Part shown: one piece after another, positions 1 through 5,911 of the stretch
Numbering within the stretch: position 1 is the first letter of the stretch
Layout of the letters: every line of letters begins with the position of its first letter
From: an uncultured Pedobacter sp.
GTDB lineage: Bacteria > Bacteroidota > Bacteroidia > Sphingobacteriales > Sphingobacteriaceae
DNA: 5,911 nt
Reading direction: 5' to 3'
Assembly: GCF_946479715.1 (NCBI RefSeq)
Contig: NZ_CAMLHF010000266.1
Span: forward strand, 1-5,911
Notes under the pieces: model-generated
Told to the model about the DNA's origin: nothing
The model's database searches: none
The model's input: only the letters and a program-made list of their open reading frames with translations
Translations under genes and position numbers: made by a program

Positions 1-1480
1 CGCCTTTGTCGTTTGTTAACGTATCTGTTAATGGATTAAAGCTCAAATCACCTGCAATAGCTAATGCTGTTACTAATTCCGGAGAACCAACAAAGGCAAA
101 AGTATTAGGGTTACCATCGGCACGTTTTGCAAAGTTGCGGTTAAAAGAGTGTACAATAGTGTTTTTCTCTTGCTTGTCAGCACCAACTCTGTCCCACATA
201 CCAATACATGGTCCGCAGGCATTGGTAAATACTTTAGCACCTATGCTTTTGAAGACGTCTAAAAATCCATCACGTTGAATGGTGTAACGGATCTGCTCAG
301 AACCAGGATTAATGCAATATTCAGATTTAGCAGTTAAGCCTTTTTCTGATACTTGTTTAGCAATACTGATTGCACGGGAAATATCTTCGTATGATGAGTT
401 GGTACAAGAACCGATCAAACCCACATCGATTTTCATTGGCCATCCGTTAGCTGCAGCAACTTCTTTCATTTTAGAGATAGGAGTTGCTAAATCCGGAGTG
501 AATGGGCCGTTCAAATAAGGCTCAAGTTCAGATAAGTTAATTTCGATTAATTGATCGAAGTATTTTTCAGGCTCTGCGTAAACTTCAGCATCGCCAGTTA
601 AGTGTTCTTTTATTCCGTTTGCAGCATCAGCAACTTCAGCTCTGCCGGTAGCACGTAGATAACGTTCCATGCTTTCGTCGTAACCAAATGTTGAAGTTGT
701 AGCACCAATTTCGGCACCCATATTACAAATGGTTCCTTTACCGGTACAGCTCATGCTTGTTGCGCCTTCGCCAAAATATTCAACAATTGCACCTGTTCCA
801 CCTTTTACAGTAAGAATACCTGCAACTTTAAGGATTACATCTTTAGCAGATACCCATCCACTTAATTTTCCGGTAAGTTTGATACCTATTAATTTAGGGA
901 ATTTTAGTTCCCAAGGTAATCCTGCCATTACATCACAAGCATCAGCACCACCAACACCTATGGCAACCATGCCTAAGCCGCCTGCGTTTACAGTGTGCGA
1001 GTCGGTGCCTATCATCATTCCACCCGGGAAAGCATAGTTTTCTAAAACAACCTGGTGAATAATACCTGCACCTGGTTTCCAGAAACCAATACCATATTTG
1101 TTTGAAACTGAAGCTAAGAAATCAAATACTTCCTTGCTTTCAGTGTTTGCAGCTGGTAAGTCAATTTCAGCACCATTCTTTGCTGTGATCAGGTGATCGC
1201 AATGAACAGTAGAAGGAACAGCAACTCTTGGTCTGCCTGCCTGCATAAATTGCAATAAAGCCATTTGTGCAGTAGCATCTTGCATGGCCACACGGTCAGG
1301 AGCAAAATCTACATAATCAGTACCTCTTGTGTAAGCGGTATTTGTATTTCCATCCCAAAGGTGGGCGTAAAGAATTTTTTCTGAGAGTGTTAAAGGTCTG
1401 CCTACTAATTTACGGGCCGCCTCAACGCGGGGGCCAAAGTTTGCATACACCTTTTTGATCATTTCTATATCAAAAGCCAT
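1..1480 (-). CDS. acn: Aconitate hydratase, mitochondrial-type (partial, C-terminus off the left edge)
   Basis: TCA-cycle enzyme converting citrate to isocitrate through cis-aconitate with a cytosolic [4Fe-4S] cluster. The frame reads 493 codons from ATG at 1480 and is open to the window edge. Cluster ligands are visible as Cys359 (in SCTNSS) and Cys422 and Cys425 (in ACGPCIGMW). Their 63- and 3-residue spacing equals that of mitochondrial aconitase (Cys358/421/424). Other active-site residues are Gln72, Asp95-His96 (VHCDH), His142, Asp160-Ser161-His162 (GTDSHT), Arg448 and Arg453. The distal arginine and the Ser-Ser-Arg active-site stretch of the C-terminal swivel domain are outside the window; the family is about 750 residues, so roughly a third is missing. 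The start is firm: an in-frame TAA lies at 1493-1495, with no other start between. The sequence resembles eukaryotic mitochondrial aconitase more than the longer AcnA or the AcnB family, so the symbol is generic. It appears monocistronic at its 5' end, with a 290-bp gap upstream. Confidence 0.96.
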   Translation of the reverse strand, partial: MAFDIEMIKKVYANFGPRVEAARKLVGRPLTLSEKILYAHLWDGNTNTAYTRGTDYVDFAPDRVAMQDATAQMALLQFMQAGRPRVAVPSTVHCDHLITAKNGAEIDLPAANTESKEVFDFLASVSNKYGIGFWKPGAGIIHQVVLENYAFPGGMMIGTDSHTVNAGGLGMVAIGVGGADACDVMAGLPWELKFPKLIGIKLTGKLSGWVSAKDVILKVAGILTVKGGTGAIVEYFGEGATSMSCTGKGTICNMGAEIGATTSTFGYDESMERYLRATGRAEVADAANGIKEHLTGDAEVYAEPEKYFDQLIEINLSELEPYLNGPFTPDLATPISKMKEVAAANGWPMKIDVGLIGSCTNSSYEDISRAISIAKQVSEKGLTAKSEYCINPGSEQIRYTIQRDGFLDVFKSIGAKVFTNACGPCIGMWDRVGADKQEKNTIVHSFNRNFAKRADGNPNTFAFVGSPELVTALAIAGDLSFNPLTDTLTNDKG

Positions 1481-1574
1481 TGATAATATGTGTTAAAAGG
1501 GTAAGTTATTCTTATTATTTTGTAGCGAATTTACAAAAAAAAACAGGGGTAGGACATCATCTGCATATCATTAT

Positions 1575-1599
1575 ATTATTTATACCTATTCTAAATAAT
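1575..1599. repeat. AT-only inverted repeat upstream of aconitase
   Basis: ATTATTTA (1575-1582) and TAAATAAT (1592-1599) form a perfect 8-bp inverted repeat around a 9-base spacer. It lies about 95-120 bp upstream of the aconitase ATG. It could be a regulator site or just AT-rich promoter DNA; in such AT-rich sequence an 8-bp match is weak evidence. Confidence 0.3.
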
Positions 1600-1648
1600 G
1601 CAATGAGCTTAATGGCTTAAATATCTGCAAAATAGTTGCGATCATTTC

Positions 1649-1674
1649 TGAACACTGCTGTTCATTTTTGAACA
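1649..1674. promoter_or_regulatory. Three-half-site operator-like element, TGAACA-N4-TGTTCA-N4-TGAACA
   Basis: Three exact 6-bp half-sites alternate in orientation at a strict 10-bp period: TGAACA (1649-1654), TGTTCA (1659-1664) and TGAACA (1669-1674), with 4-base spacers CTGC and TTTT. Each neighbouring pair is a perfect 16-bp interrupted palindrome. One period further left, CGATCA (1639-1644) matches TGTTCA at four of six positions and could be a degenerate fourth half-site. Same-face 10-bp phasing suits cooperative binding of dimeric regulators. It lies 169-194 bp upstream of the aconitase start and 62 bp before a sigma-54-like site on the plus strand, so it could act as an upstream activating sequence or an operator. 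The regulator is unknown; the repeat structure is seen directly, its function is inferred. Confidence 0.5.
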
Positions 1675-1736
1675 CTTCTATTTTTTGTGATGCTTGTAAT
1701 TATCTGTTTTTTAGTATGTTGAGTTGGTTGGTTGTT

Positions 1737-1753
1737 TTGGCCTAACCTTAGCT
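1737..1753 (+). promoter_or_regulatory. Sigma-54-like -24/-12 promoter sequence
   Basis: TTGGC at 1737-1741 and TTAGCT at 1748-1753 put the invariant GG (1739-1740) and GC (1751-1752) exactly 12 bp apart, as in the sigma-54 consensus TTGGCACG-N4-TTGCT. The inner A, C, G positions do not match and one T of the -12 box is A. Transcription would start near 1764 and run rightward, antisense to the deacetylase; the next plus-strand gene begins at 2540. It may be a chance match, an orphan promoter left after gene loss, or the source of an antisense or long-leader transcript. Confidence 0.3.
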
Positions 1754-1770
1754 GTGCAGATCATGGAAAA

Positions 1771-2388
1771 TTAAAGAGAATCGAAACGATAACCCAATTC
1801 AGAAAAATGTTTCAACACTCTGGGTAATGCATAATGCATTCTGTCGTAGGCTTTCAAACTGTCGTGAAAAACTACAATAGATCCGTTGCCGGTATGCGTA
1901 ATCACATTGTTGAAGCACTTGTGTGGTGCCAGGTTGATGTCAAAATCGCCGCTAAGTACATCCCACATAATGATTTGAGTTTCCGGGTACATTGCGCGGA
2001 TGCTGGTGATCTGAGATTTTTTGATTCTGCCGTAAGGTGGACGAAATAAATTCGTGTTAGTTAATTCCTGACACTTTTGGAAGTTTTTAGTGTATATTTC
2101 ATCCGGCGTTTTCCATCCTTTTAAATGGTTAAAAGTATGGTTGCCGATGCGATGGCCCTCGTTCTTTATCTTCTCAAAAATATCAGGATGTTTGTGAATA
2201 TTATCTCCGATGCAAAAGAATGTTGCTTTTGCGTTAAAGCTTTTTAAAGTTTTTAATGCAAAGTCTGTAACATCTGGTATGGGTCCATCGTCAAAGGTTA
2301 AATAAATAACTTTTTGATCCCGGTTCTTATGCCAGGTTAATGATGGGTAATACCATTTTAATAAAAGCGGGGATTTTATCAGGTACAT
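1771..2388 (-). CDS. Polysaccharide deacetylase family protein (NodB homology domain, CE4-like)
   Basis: A probable metal-dependent N- or O-deacetylase acting on an acetylated glycan such as peptidoglycan or chitooligosaccharide; the substrate cannot be told from sequence. All five NodB motifs are present in the 205-residue protein: TFDDGP with catalytic-base Asp33 and metal ligand Asp34; HRIGNHTFNH with metal ligands His84 and His88; RPPYG at 116-120; WDVLSGDFD from Trp142; and VVFHD with His175. The protein is essentially the bare catalytic domain. There is no clear signal peptide: the N-terminus has only a short hydrophobic stretch, so export is uncertain. The start is taken as ATG at 2388. 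A TTG two codons upstream (2394) is in frame and would give 207 residues, but ATG is preferred. The gene is divergent from the tolC-like gene, with about 150 bp between them. Confidence 0.92.
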   Translation of the reverse strand: MYLIKSPLLLKWYYPSLTWHKNRDQKVIYLTFDDGPIPDVTDFALKTLKSFNAKATFFCIGDNIHKHPDIFEKIKNEGHRIGNHTFNHLKGWKTPDEIYTKNFQKCQELTNTNLFRPPYGRIKKSQITSIRAMYPETQIIMWDVLSGDFDINLAPHKCFNNVITHTGNGSIVVFHDSLKAYDRMHYALPRVLKHFSELGYRFDSL

Positions 2389-2539
2389 GCCCAAACTTAG
2401 AGAAAATTTTAATTTTATTGGCTTCTTTTAAGCCTTAAGAGAAAATAGAGGAAGAGAAGAAGCAATAAAATGCAGTTGTTGTACCTGAAAATTTACAAAA
2501 CGAATAAGTTGTTTATATTAATATTGTGAAAACTAAATT
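2389..2539. promoter_or_regulatory. Divergent intergenic region between the deacetylase and the export unit
   Basis: This 151-bp AT-rich, partly purine-rich spacer must drive the deacetylase leftward and the tolC-like gene rightward. The Bacteroidota -7 consensus TAnnTTTG is not matched cleanly on the plus strand. The nearest candidates are TAATATTG (2519-2526, one mismatch, no TTG at the -33 distance) and TAAGTTG (2505-2511), with TTGTTG at 2476-2481 upstream but at a longer than usual spacing. It also holds the -24/-12-like inverted repeat at 2418-2434. The promoter role follows from gene layout; exact positions are not resolved. Confidence 0.5.
2418..2434 (+). promoter_or_regulatory. Weak sigma-54-like sequence that is also a small inverted repeat
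   Basis: TTGGC at 2418-2422 and GC at 2432-2433 give GG and GC 12 bp apart, the sigma-54 spacing, pointing toward the tolC-like gene about 100 bp downstream. Beyond TTGGC and GC the consensus is not matched. The same bases form a perfect 5-bp inverted repeat, GGCTT (2420-2424) and AAGCC (2430-2434), around a CTTTT loop. It could therefore be a protein-binding palindrome, or chance. Confidence 0.22.
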
Positions 2540-3910
2540 ATGAAAAAAATTAACCCTTATAGTACATTGCCCAAATTAACCTTAGCACTCTCTCTTATCT
2601 TTATTACGGGTTTTGTGCAAAAATCTAACGCTCAAGAGATCATTACCATACAACAAGCAATAGAAGAAACTTTACATAATAACCTTCAGGTAAAGAAATC
2701 ACAGCTGAGTGAAAATTTAGCAGATGAGGATTTGAAGCAATCTAAATTGGCATTGTATCCCTCATTAAATGGACAAGCTCAACAAAATATGGGCTGGGGT
2801 CGTAATAGTTTTGGTAGTACAGGTATATATGAGAATACACAGAATTATAGGCTCGATCCAAGTTTGAATTTAAGTGTAGATTTATTCAATGGGTTTTTAA
2901 AAATAAACCAGATCAAACAAAATAAATTGTTGCTTGATGCAGGAAAAGCAAATACAGATAAAGTAAAAAATGATCTTATCCTTCAGGTAATTACTTCATA
3001 TCTTGAAATACTCTACAATAAGGATCGTTTATCAGCGGCAAAACAACAGCTTTCTGTAGCTCAGCAGCAGTTAAAACAACAACAGGAACTTTTAGATGTC
3101 GGTAACAAAACCCTTGCGGATCTTTCAGAAGCAAAGGCTCAGGTTGCTACTGCTGATCTTGACGTTACAACAGCAGAAAATGCACTCACTATTTCTTTTA
3201 TAACTTTAGCTCAGTTAATGGATATTCCATCTTCAACTAGATATGATGTTCAAGCTCCTGTATTATCGGCTTTTAATAAACCTTCAACAGTTTATAATGC
3301 TGAGGATGTTTACTCTGAGTCTTTAAATCTGTTTCCTGATATTAAACTGGCGGGTTTACAAACACAAGCTGCAAAAAGAGGTGTGCAAGTGGCGAAAGGT
3401 AATTTATATCCCTCACTGTCGCTGGGTGCAAGTTATGGTACGTCTTATATTTATAGTTACAATCTAGAACCACCTCAGTTTAATGATACATTTGGCTCGC
3501 AATTAAAAAACAACGTTTCTAAAGGAGTTGGAATGACCCTTAGGATACCAATATTTAATGGTTTGCAAGCCAGAACCGGCGTGAATAAAGCTAGAATTAA
3601 TTTGTTGCAAACTCAGGCAGATGAGCAATTGGCAAAGAATAACTTAAATAAGATCATTTATCAGGCAGTAGCCGACCTAAAGGCTGCTGGAAGTACATAC
3701 GAATCTACAACAAATACTTTTAATGCAAGAAAAGAGGCGTTTTCGGTAATTGAGCAACGTTATAATGTTGGTTTAGTTAACTCTTTAGATTACAACACTT
3801 CGTTAACAAATAAGAATAAAGCAGAAATAGACATGATCAGAGCTAAGTATGATTTGCTTTTTAAAGCAAAGGTGATTGACTATTACTTAGGCAAACAAAT
3901 AGTTTTCTAG
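2540..3910 (+). CDS. TolC-family outer-membrane efflux protein
   Basis: A probable trimeric outer-membrane channel that, with an adaptor and an inner-membrane pump, exports small molecules or peptides. The 456-residue protein begins with a signal peptide (basic MKK, hydrophobic core about 13-26, likely cleavage after Ala31 in SNA-QE). Two outer-membrane efflux repeats follow. The internal duplication is visible as LYPSL at 72-76 and again at 289-293, and as VDLFNG (113-118) mirrored by IPIFNG (336-341). Long Gln/Ala/Lys-rich helices (about 140-225 and 345-440) are the expected periplasmic alpha-barrel. The chain ends in phenylalanine, usual for proteins inserted by the Bam complex. Length is normal for the family. 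The ATG is well placed: an in-frame TAA lies at 2534-2536, six bases upstream. No Shine-Dalgarno sequence, as is common in this phylum. It is followed 69 bp later by the adaptor gene, probably in one transcript. Confidence 0.94.
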   Translation: MKKINPYSTLPKLTLALSLIFITGFVQKSNAQEIITIQQAIEETLHNNLQVKKSQLSENLADEDLKQSKLALYPSLNGQAQQNMGWGRNSFGSTGIYENTQNYRLDPSLNLSVDLFNGFLKINQIKQNKLLLDAGKANTDKVKNDLILQVITSYLEILYNKDRLSAAKQQLSVAQQQLKQQQELLDVGNKTLADLSEAKAQVATADLDVTTAENALTISFITLAQLMDIPSSTRYDVQAPVLSAFNKPSTVYNAEDVYSESLNLFPDIKLAGLQTQAAKRGVQVAKGNLYPSLSLGASYGTSYIYSYNLEPPQFNDTFGSQLKNNVSKGVGMTLRIPIFNGLQARTGVNKARINLLQTQADEQLAKNNLNKIIYQAVADLKAAGSTYESTTNTFNARKEAFSVIEQRYNVGLVNSLDYNTSLTNKNKAEIDMIRAKYDLLFKAKVIDYYLGKQIVF

Positions 3911-3920
3911 GAGCAGCATT

Positions 3921-3939
3921 ATAAATTCGCACAATTTAT
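3921..3939. repeat. AT-rich inverted repeat between the channel and adaptor genes
   Basis: ATAAATT (3921-3927) and AATTTAT (3933-3939) form a perfect 7-bp inverted repeat with a CGCAC loop, in the 69-bp spacer. There is no U-tract immediately after it and the stem has no G-C pairs, so it is not a convincing terminator. It could modestly stabilise the upstream message or be incidental. Confidence 0.3.
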
Positions 3940-3979
3940 TGCCCCTTGATTATAAATGATAAAAAATAAATAAATTCAA

Positions 3980-5320
3980 ATGAAACTAAAACCCATACTA
4001 ATTGCAATAGGAGTTATTCTCGTATTATTGGCGGTAGCAAAATTTACCGGCTTAATAGGAGCAGATAAAACCGAGAAGGTGACGATTGAAAAGGCGGCTG
4101 ACAGGAAAGTTGTTGAAACTGTTACTGCCAGCGGAAAAGTACAGCCTGAAACTGAAGTAAAACTAAGCTCTGAGGTATCGGGTGAGGTTACTGAACTTTT
4201 GGTTAAAGAAGGTGATGTGGTTAAAAAAGGCCAATTGCTGATTAAAGTTAGACCAGATGTTCTTCAGTCGGGATTTGAAAGAGCTGTAGCTTCAAATAAT
4301 ACTCAGAAAGCTCAGGTAGTTGCTGCAGAGCAACAGCTGAAACAAGCCAATGCAAATTTTGATAATACTGAAGCCAGCTATAAAAGAAGTCAGGAACTTT
4401 TTACTAAAAAAGTGATCTCAGCTTCAGAATTTGATGCAGCTAAAGCGCAATATTTTGGTGCCTTAGCTGATATTGCCAGACTGAAAGCTATGGTTACCAG
4501 TGCAAAATACAGTTTGCAGGAAGGTGGTGCCAATGTTAAAGAAGCAGGTGCCAACCTTGCTAAAGCTACTATATACGCTCCGGTTGATGGAGTAATCTCT
4601 AAATTATCAGTTGAATTGGGAGATCGTATTCTTGGTACAGCTCAAATGGCAGGTACAGAGATTATGCGTATTTCCAACTTGTCATCTATGGAAGTAAACG
4701 TTGATGTGAATGAGAACGACATTAACAGGGTAAATGTAGGTGATAGCTCTATTATAGAAGTTGATGCATTTGCCGATACAAAATTTAAAGGCATTGTAAC
4801 TGAAATAGCAAGTTCATCTAAAGATGTAGGTACTGCAACAAGCACTGTGGATCAGGTAACGAATTTCAACGTTAAGGTTCGTATTTTGGCTGAATCGTAC
4901 AGTAATATTAAAGGTGGAGCAAAAGACCTTCCGTCTCCATTCAGACCAGGAATGTCTGCAACAGTGGATATCGAAAGTGAATCTTTAAAAGGGTTAGCAA
5001 TTCCTATTCAATCTGTATTCACAGAAGATAAGGCTAAAGCTGAAAAGCCTGCTGATAATGATCAAAATGTAGACAAACAGAAATCTAAGCTTTCTGATAA
5101 AACAATTAAGCAGTATGTATATGTGTTTAATAATGGCACAGTAAAACGTGCTGAGGTTACTACTGGAATTCAAAATGATCAATACATCATTATTAAATCT
5201 GGACTTAAAGCGAATCAGGAAGTGGTAACAGGTCCTTACTCGGCAATTCAAAACAGATTAAAGGATGGTATGAAAGTAGAAAAAACCACTAAGGATCAAT
5301 TGTTTGCTGCTCCCAAATAG
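3980..5320 (+). CDS. HlyD/MacA-like periplasmic adaptor subunit (membrane fusion protein)
   Basis: A probable periplasmic adaptor joining an inner-membrane pump to the TolC-like channel encoded just upstream. The order along the 446 residues is typical. One N-terminal membrane anchor spans about 5-25. The first half of a biotinyl-lipoyl domain follows (about 61-93, with SGEVTELLVKEGD), then a long coiled-coil hairpin (about 97-190), then the second lipoyl half (about 196-231, YAPVDGVIS). A beta-barrel (about 237-335) contains FRPGMSATVDIE. A membrane-proximal domain (about 376-435) ends near the VVTGPY and LKDGMKV segments. A Lys/Asp-rich insert at about 350-375 interrupts the barrel-to-membrane-proximal junction. 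The uncleaved-looking anchor and overall style are closer to MacA-type adaptors of ABC exporters than to lipoprotein RND adaptors, but pump class cannot be settled without the pump gene. No pump follows: the unit ends at the terminator at 5360-5391. Confidence 0.93.
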   Translation: MKLKPILIAIGVILVLLAVAKFTGLIGADKTEKVTIEKAADRKVVETVTASGKVQPETEVKLSSEVSGEVTELLVKEGDVVKKGQLLIKVRPDVLQSGFERAVASNNTQKAQVVAAEQQLKQANANFDNTEASYKRSQELFTKKVISASEFDAAKAQYFGALADIARLKAMVTSAKYSLQEGGANVKEAGANLAKATIYAPVDGVISKLSVELGDRILGTAQMAGTEIMRISNLSSMEVNVDVNENDINRVNVGDSSIIEVDAFADTKFKGIVTEIASSSKDVGTATSTVDQVTNFNVKVRILAESYSNIKGGAKDLPSPFRPGMSATVDIESESLKGLAIPIQSVFTEDKAKAEKPADNDQNVDKQKSKLSDKTIKQYVYVFNNGTVKRAEVTTGIQNDQYIIIKSGLKANQEVVTGPYSAIQNRLKDGMKVEKTTKDQLFAAPK

Positions 5321-5359
5321 AAAGTAAGCAATATCAGTCATTTAAAATAAGTAAATTGC

Positions 5360-5391
5360 CCCCGGTTTAAAACAATAAACCGGGGTTTTTT
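5360..5391 (+). terminator. Strong intrinsic terminator after the export unit
   Basis: A perfect 10-bp stem, CCCCGGTTTA (5360-5369) with TAAACCGGGG (5376-5385), closes a six-base AAACAA loop and runs straight into six T residues (5386-5391). It sits 39 bp after the adaptor stop codon, so it ends the tolC-adaptor transcript. Its T-tract ends only 11 bases before the gpsA ATG, which is unusually close. The T-tract lies on the plus-strand side only. A leftward transcript would meet the stem without a good U-tract. Confidence 0.93.
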
Positions 5392-5402
5392 ATTTATAAG
5401 TT

Positions 5403-5911
5403 ATGATACCTAAAGTTGCAATGATTGGTGGCGGTAGTTGGGCTACTGCAATCATAAAAATGCTTTCAGATAATTTTACTGCTAAGGAAATCTATTGGTG
5501 GATGCGCAATCAGGAATCGATAACGCATTTGCAGAAATATAAGCATAACCCTAATTATCTTAGTTCTGTTGAAATTAGAATTCCTGAAGATAATATATCC
5601 AACAACATCTCTGATATTATTGAGAAGGCAGAGTACATCATTTTAAATGTGCCGGCAGCCTTTTTAAAGGAAACACTGGATGGTGTGAGTTCGGAACAAT
5701 TAAAAGGCAAGAAGATCATCTCTGCAATTAAAGGGATTGTGCCTGATGAAAATCTAATCATTGGTGAGTTTCTAAATCAGAAATATAATGTGCCGTATGA
5801 GGATATAGTAGTTATAAGTGGACCTTGCCATGCAGAAGAGGTTGCTTTGGAGAAATTGTCTTATCTAACTATTGCTTCTACCAATTTGGAACTTGCAGCA
5901 ACATTTGCAAG
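5403..5911 (+). CDS. gpsA: Glycerol-3-phosphate dehydrogenase [NAD(P)+] (partial, C-terminus off the right edge)
   Basis: A cytosolic enzyme reducing dihydroxyacetone phosphate to sn-glycerol 3-phosphate, the backbone precursor of phospholipids. The frame reads 169 codons from ATG at 5403 and is open at the window edge; the family is about 330 residues, so about half is present. Visible are the N-terminal Rossmann dinucleotide loop GGGSWATA (9-16), HNPNYL (48-53, matching the NPxYL of GpsA proteins), the NVP turn (82-84), the conserved AIKGI with catalytic-type Lys110, and SGPCHAEEVA (139-148, the SGPxxAxEVA signature). The C-terminal helical substrate domain is outside the window. No Shine-Dalgarno sequence is seen. 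The start lies 11 bases past the upstream terminator T-tract, leaving little room for a separate promoter. GpsA identity is firm; NADH versus NADPH preference cannot be read. Confidence 0.95.
   Translation, partial: MIPKVAMIGGGSWATAIIKMLSDNFTAKEIYWWMRNQESITHLQKYKHNPNYLSSVEIRIPEDNISNNISDIIEKAEYIILNVPAAFLKETLDGVSSEQLKGKKIISAIKGIVPDENLIIGEFLNQKYNVPYEDIVVISGPCHAEEVALEKLSYLTIASTNLELAATFA

Larger units (their letters stand above)
1481..1770. other. Gene-free AT-rich intergenic region with regulatory-looking DNA
   Basis: This gap lies between the aconitase start and the deacetylase stop, both on the minus strand, so it must hold the aconitase promoter and the 3' end of the deacetylase transcript. 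No open frame of meaningful length or coding character was seen on either strand. It contains an A-run at 1534-1542, an AT-only inverted repeat (1575-1599), a three-half-site element (1649-1674), a short TTGG tandem run (about 1724-1734) and a sigma-54-like site (1737-1753). No GC-rich hairpin with a U-tract was found for the deacetylase transcript, and no clean Bacteroidota -33/-7 promoter for aconitase. Confidence 0.7.

Noticed and set aside
6..1037. Plus-strand open frames of 68-102 codons at 6-278, 312-518 and 729-1037
   Set aside because: They lie wholly opposite the aconitase gene, whose frame has conserved active-site residues throughout; their translations are low-complexity and resemble no family.
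1628..1635. TATTTTG on the minus strand as a -7 box for aconitase
   Set aside because: It is one base short of TAnnTTTG and no TTG was found at the expected -33 distance, so it cannot be called a promoter.
1649..1664. SOS (LexA) box of the GAAC-N4-GTTC type
   Set aside because: The GAAC and GTTC halves here are separated by six bases rather than four, and no SOS gene is adjacent.
1690..1722. Tiny 10-codon plus-strand frame starting with ATG in the intergenic gap
   Set aside because: Too short, no ribosome-binding signal, and composition is as expected from AT-rich non-coding DNA.
1742..1751. CTAA-CC-TTAG short palindrome as a terminator for the deacetylase
   Set aside because: The stem is only 4 bp with a two-base loop and no U-tract follows on the minus strand.
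1834..2049. Plus-strand 71-codon open frame, downstream of the sigma-54-like site
   Set aside because: It is antisense to the deacetylase in the region coding for conserved NodB motifs, has no recognisable domain, and is best explained as a shadow. It would matter only if a rightward transcript from about 1764 were shown.
4642..5761. Minus-strand open frames at 4642-4845, 4994-5251 and 5555-5761
   Set aside because: They are opposite well-supported adaptor and gpsA coding sequence and show no conserved features.

Overview
The window is AT-rich DNA that looks like Bacteroidota, most likely Sphingobacteriaceae (Pedobacter or Mucilaginibacter type). This rests on protein style and signals: a mitochondrial-type aconitase, a short leaderless NodB-domain deacetylase, a TolC/adaptor pair with Bacteroidota-like sequence, a GpsA beginning with a GGGSWATA dinucleotide loop, and A-rich translation starts without Shine-Dalgarno sequences. 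Genus is an inference; no rRNA or other marker is present.

Layout. (1) Positions 1-1480, minus strand: the N-terminal 493 codons of aconitate hydratase, with its three Fe-S cysteines; the C-terminal third lies off the left edge. (2) Positions 1481-1770: a gene-free AT-rich gap holding the most unusual non-coding signal here. This is an exact three-half-site element, TGAACA-N4-TGTTCA-N4-TGAACA (1649-1674), with a sigma-54-like -24/-12 sequence 62 bp beyond it on the plus strand (1737-1753). (3) Positions 1771-2388, minus strand: a small polysaccharide deacetylase. (4) Positions 2389-2539: a divergent intergenic region with a second, weaker -24/-12-like sequence that is also a small inverted repeat. 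(5) Positions 2540-5320, plus strand: a two-gene unit, a TolC-family outer-membrane channel followed by a HlyD/MacA-like periplasmic adaptor. It is closed by a strong intrinsic terminator (5360-5391) and no inner-membrane pump gene follows. (6) Position 5403 to the right edge, plus strand: the N-terminal half of glycerol-3-phosphate dehydrogenase, gpsA.

How the genes relate. The channel and adaptor should form the outer part of a tripartite export machine whose pump is encoded elsewhere. Aconitase (TCA cycle), the deacetylase (cell-envelope glycan editing) and GpsA (phospholipid precursor) are ordinary chromosomal genes with no evident functional link to the exporter beyond a loose envelope theme. 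I see no mobile element, CRISPR array, tRNA or rRNA, and no convincing new multi-gene system. The points worth following are the regulatory DNA in the 1481-1770 gap, the missing pump partner, and how gpsA is transcribed with a terminator almost touching its start codon.
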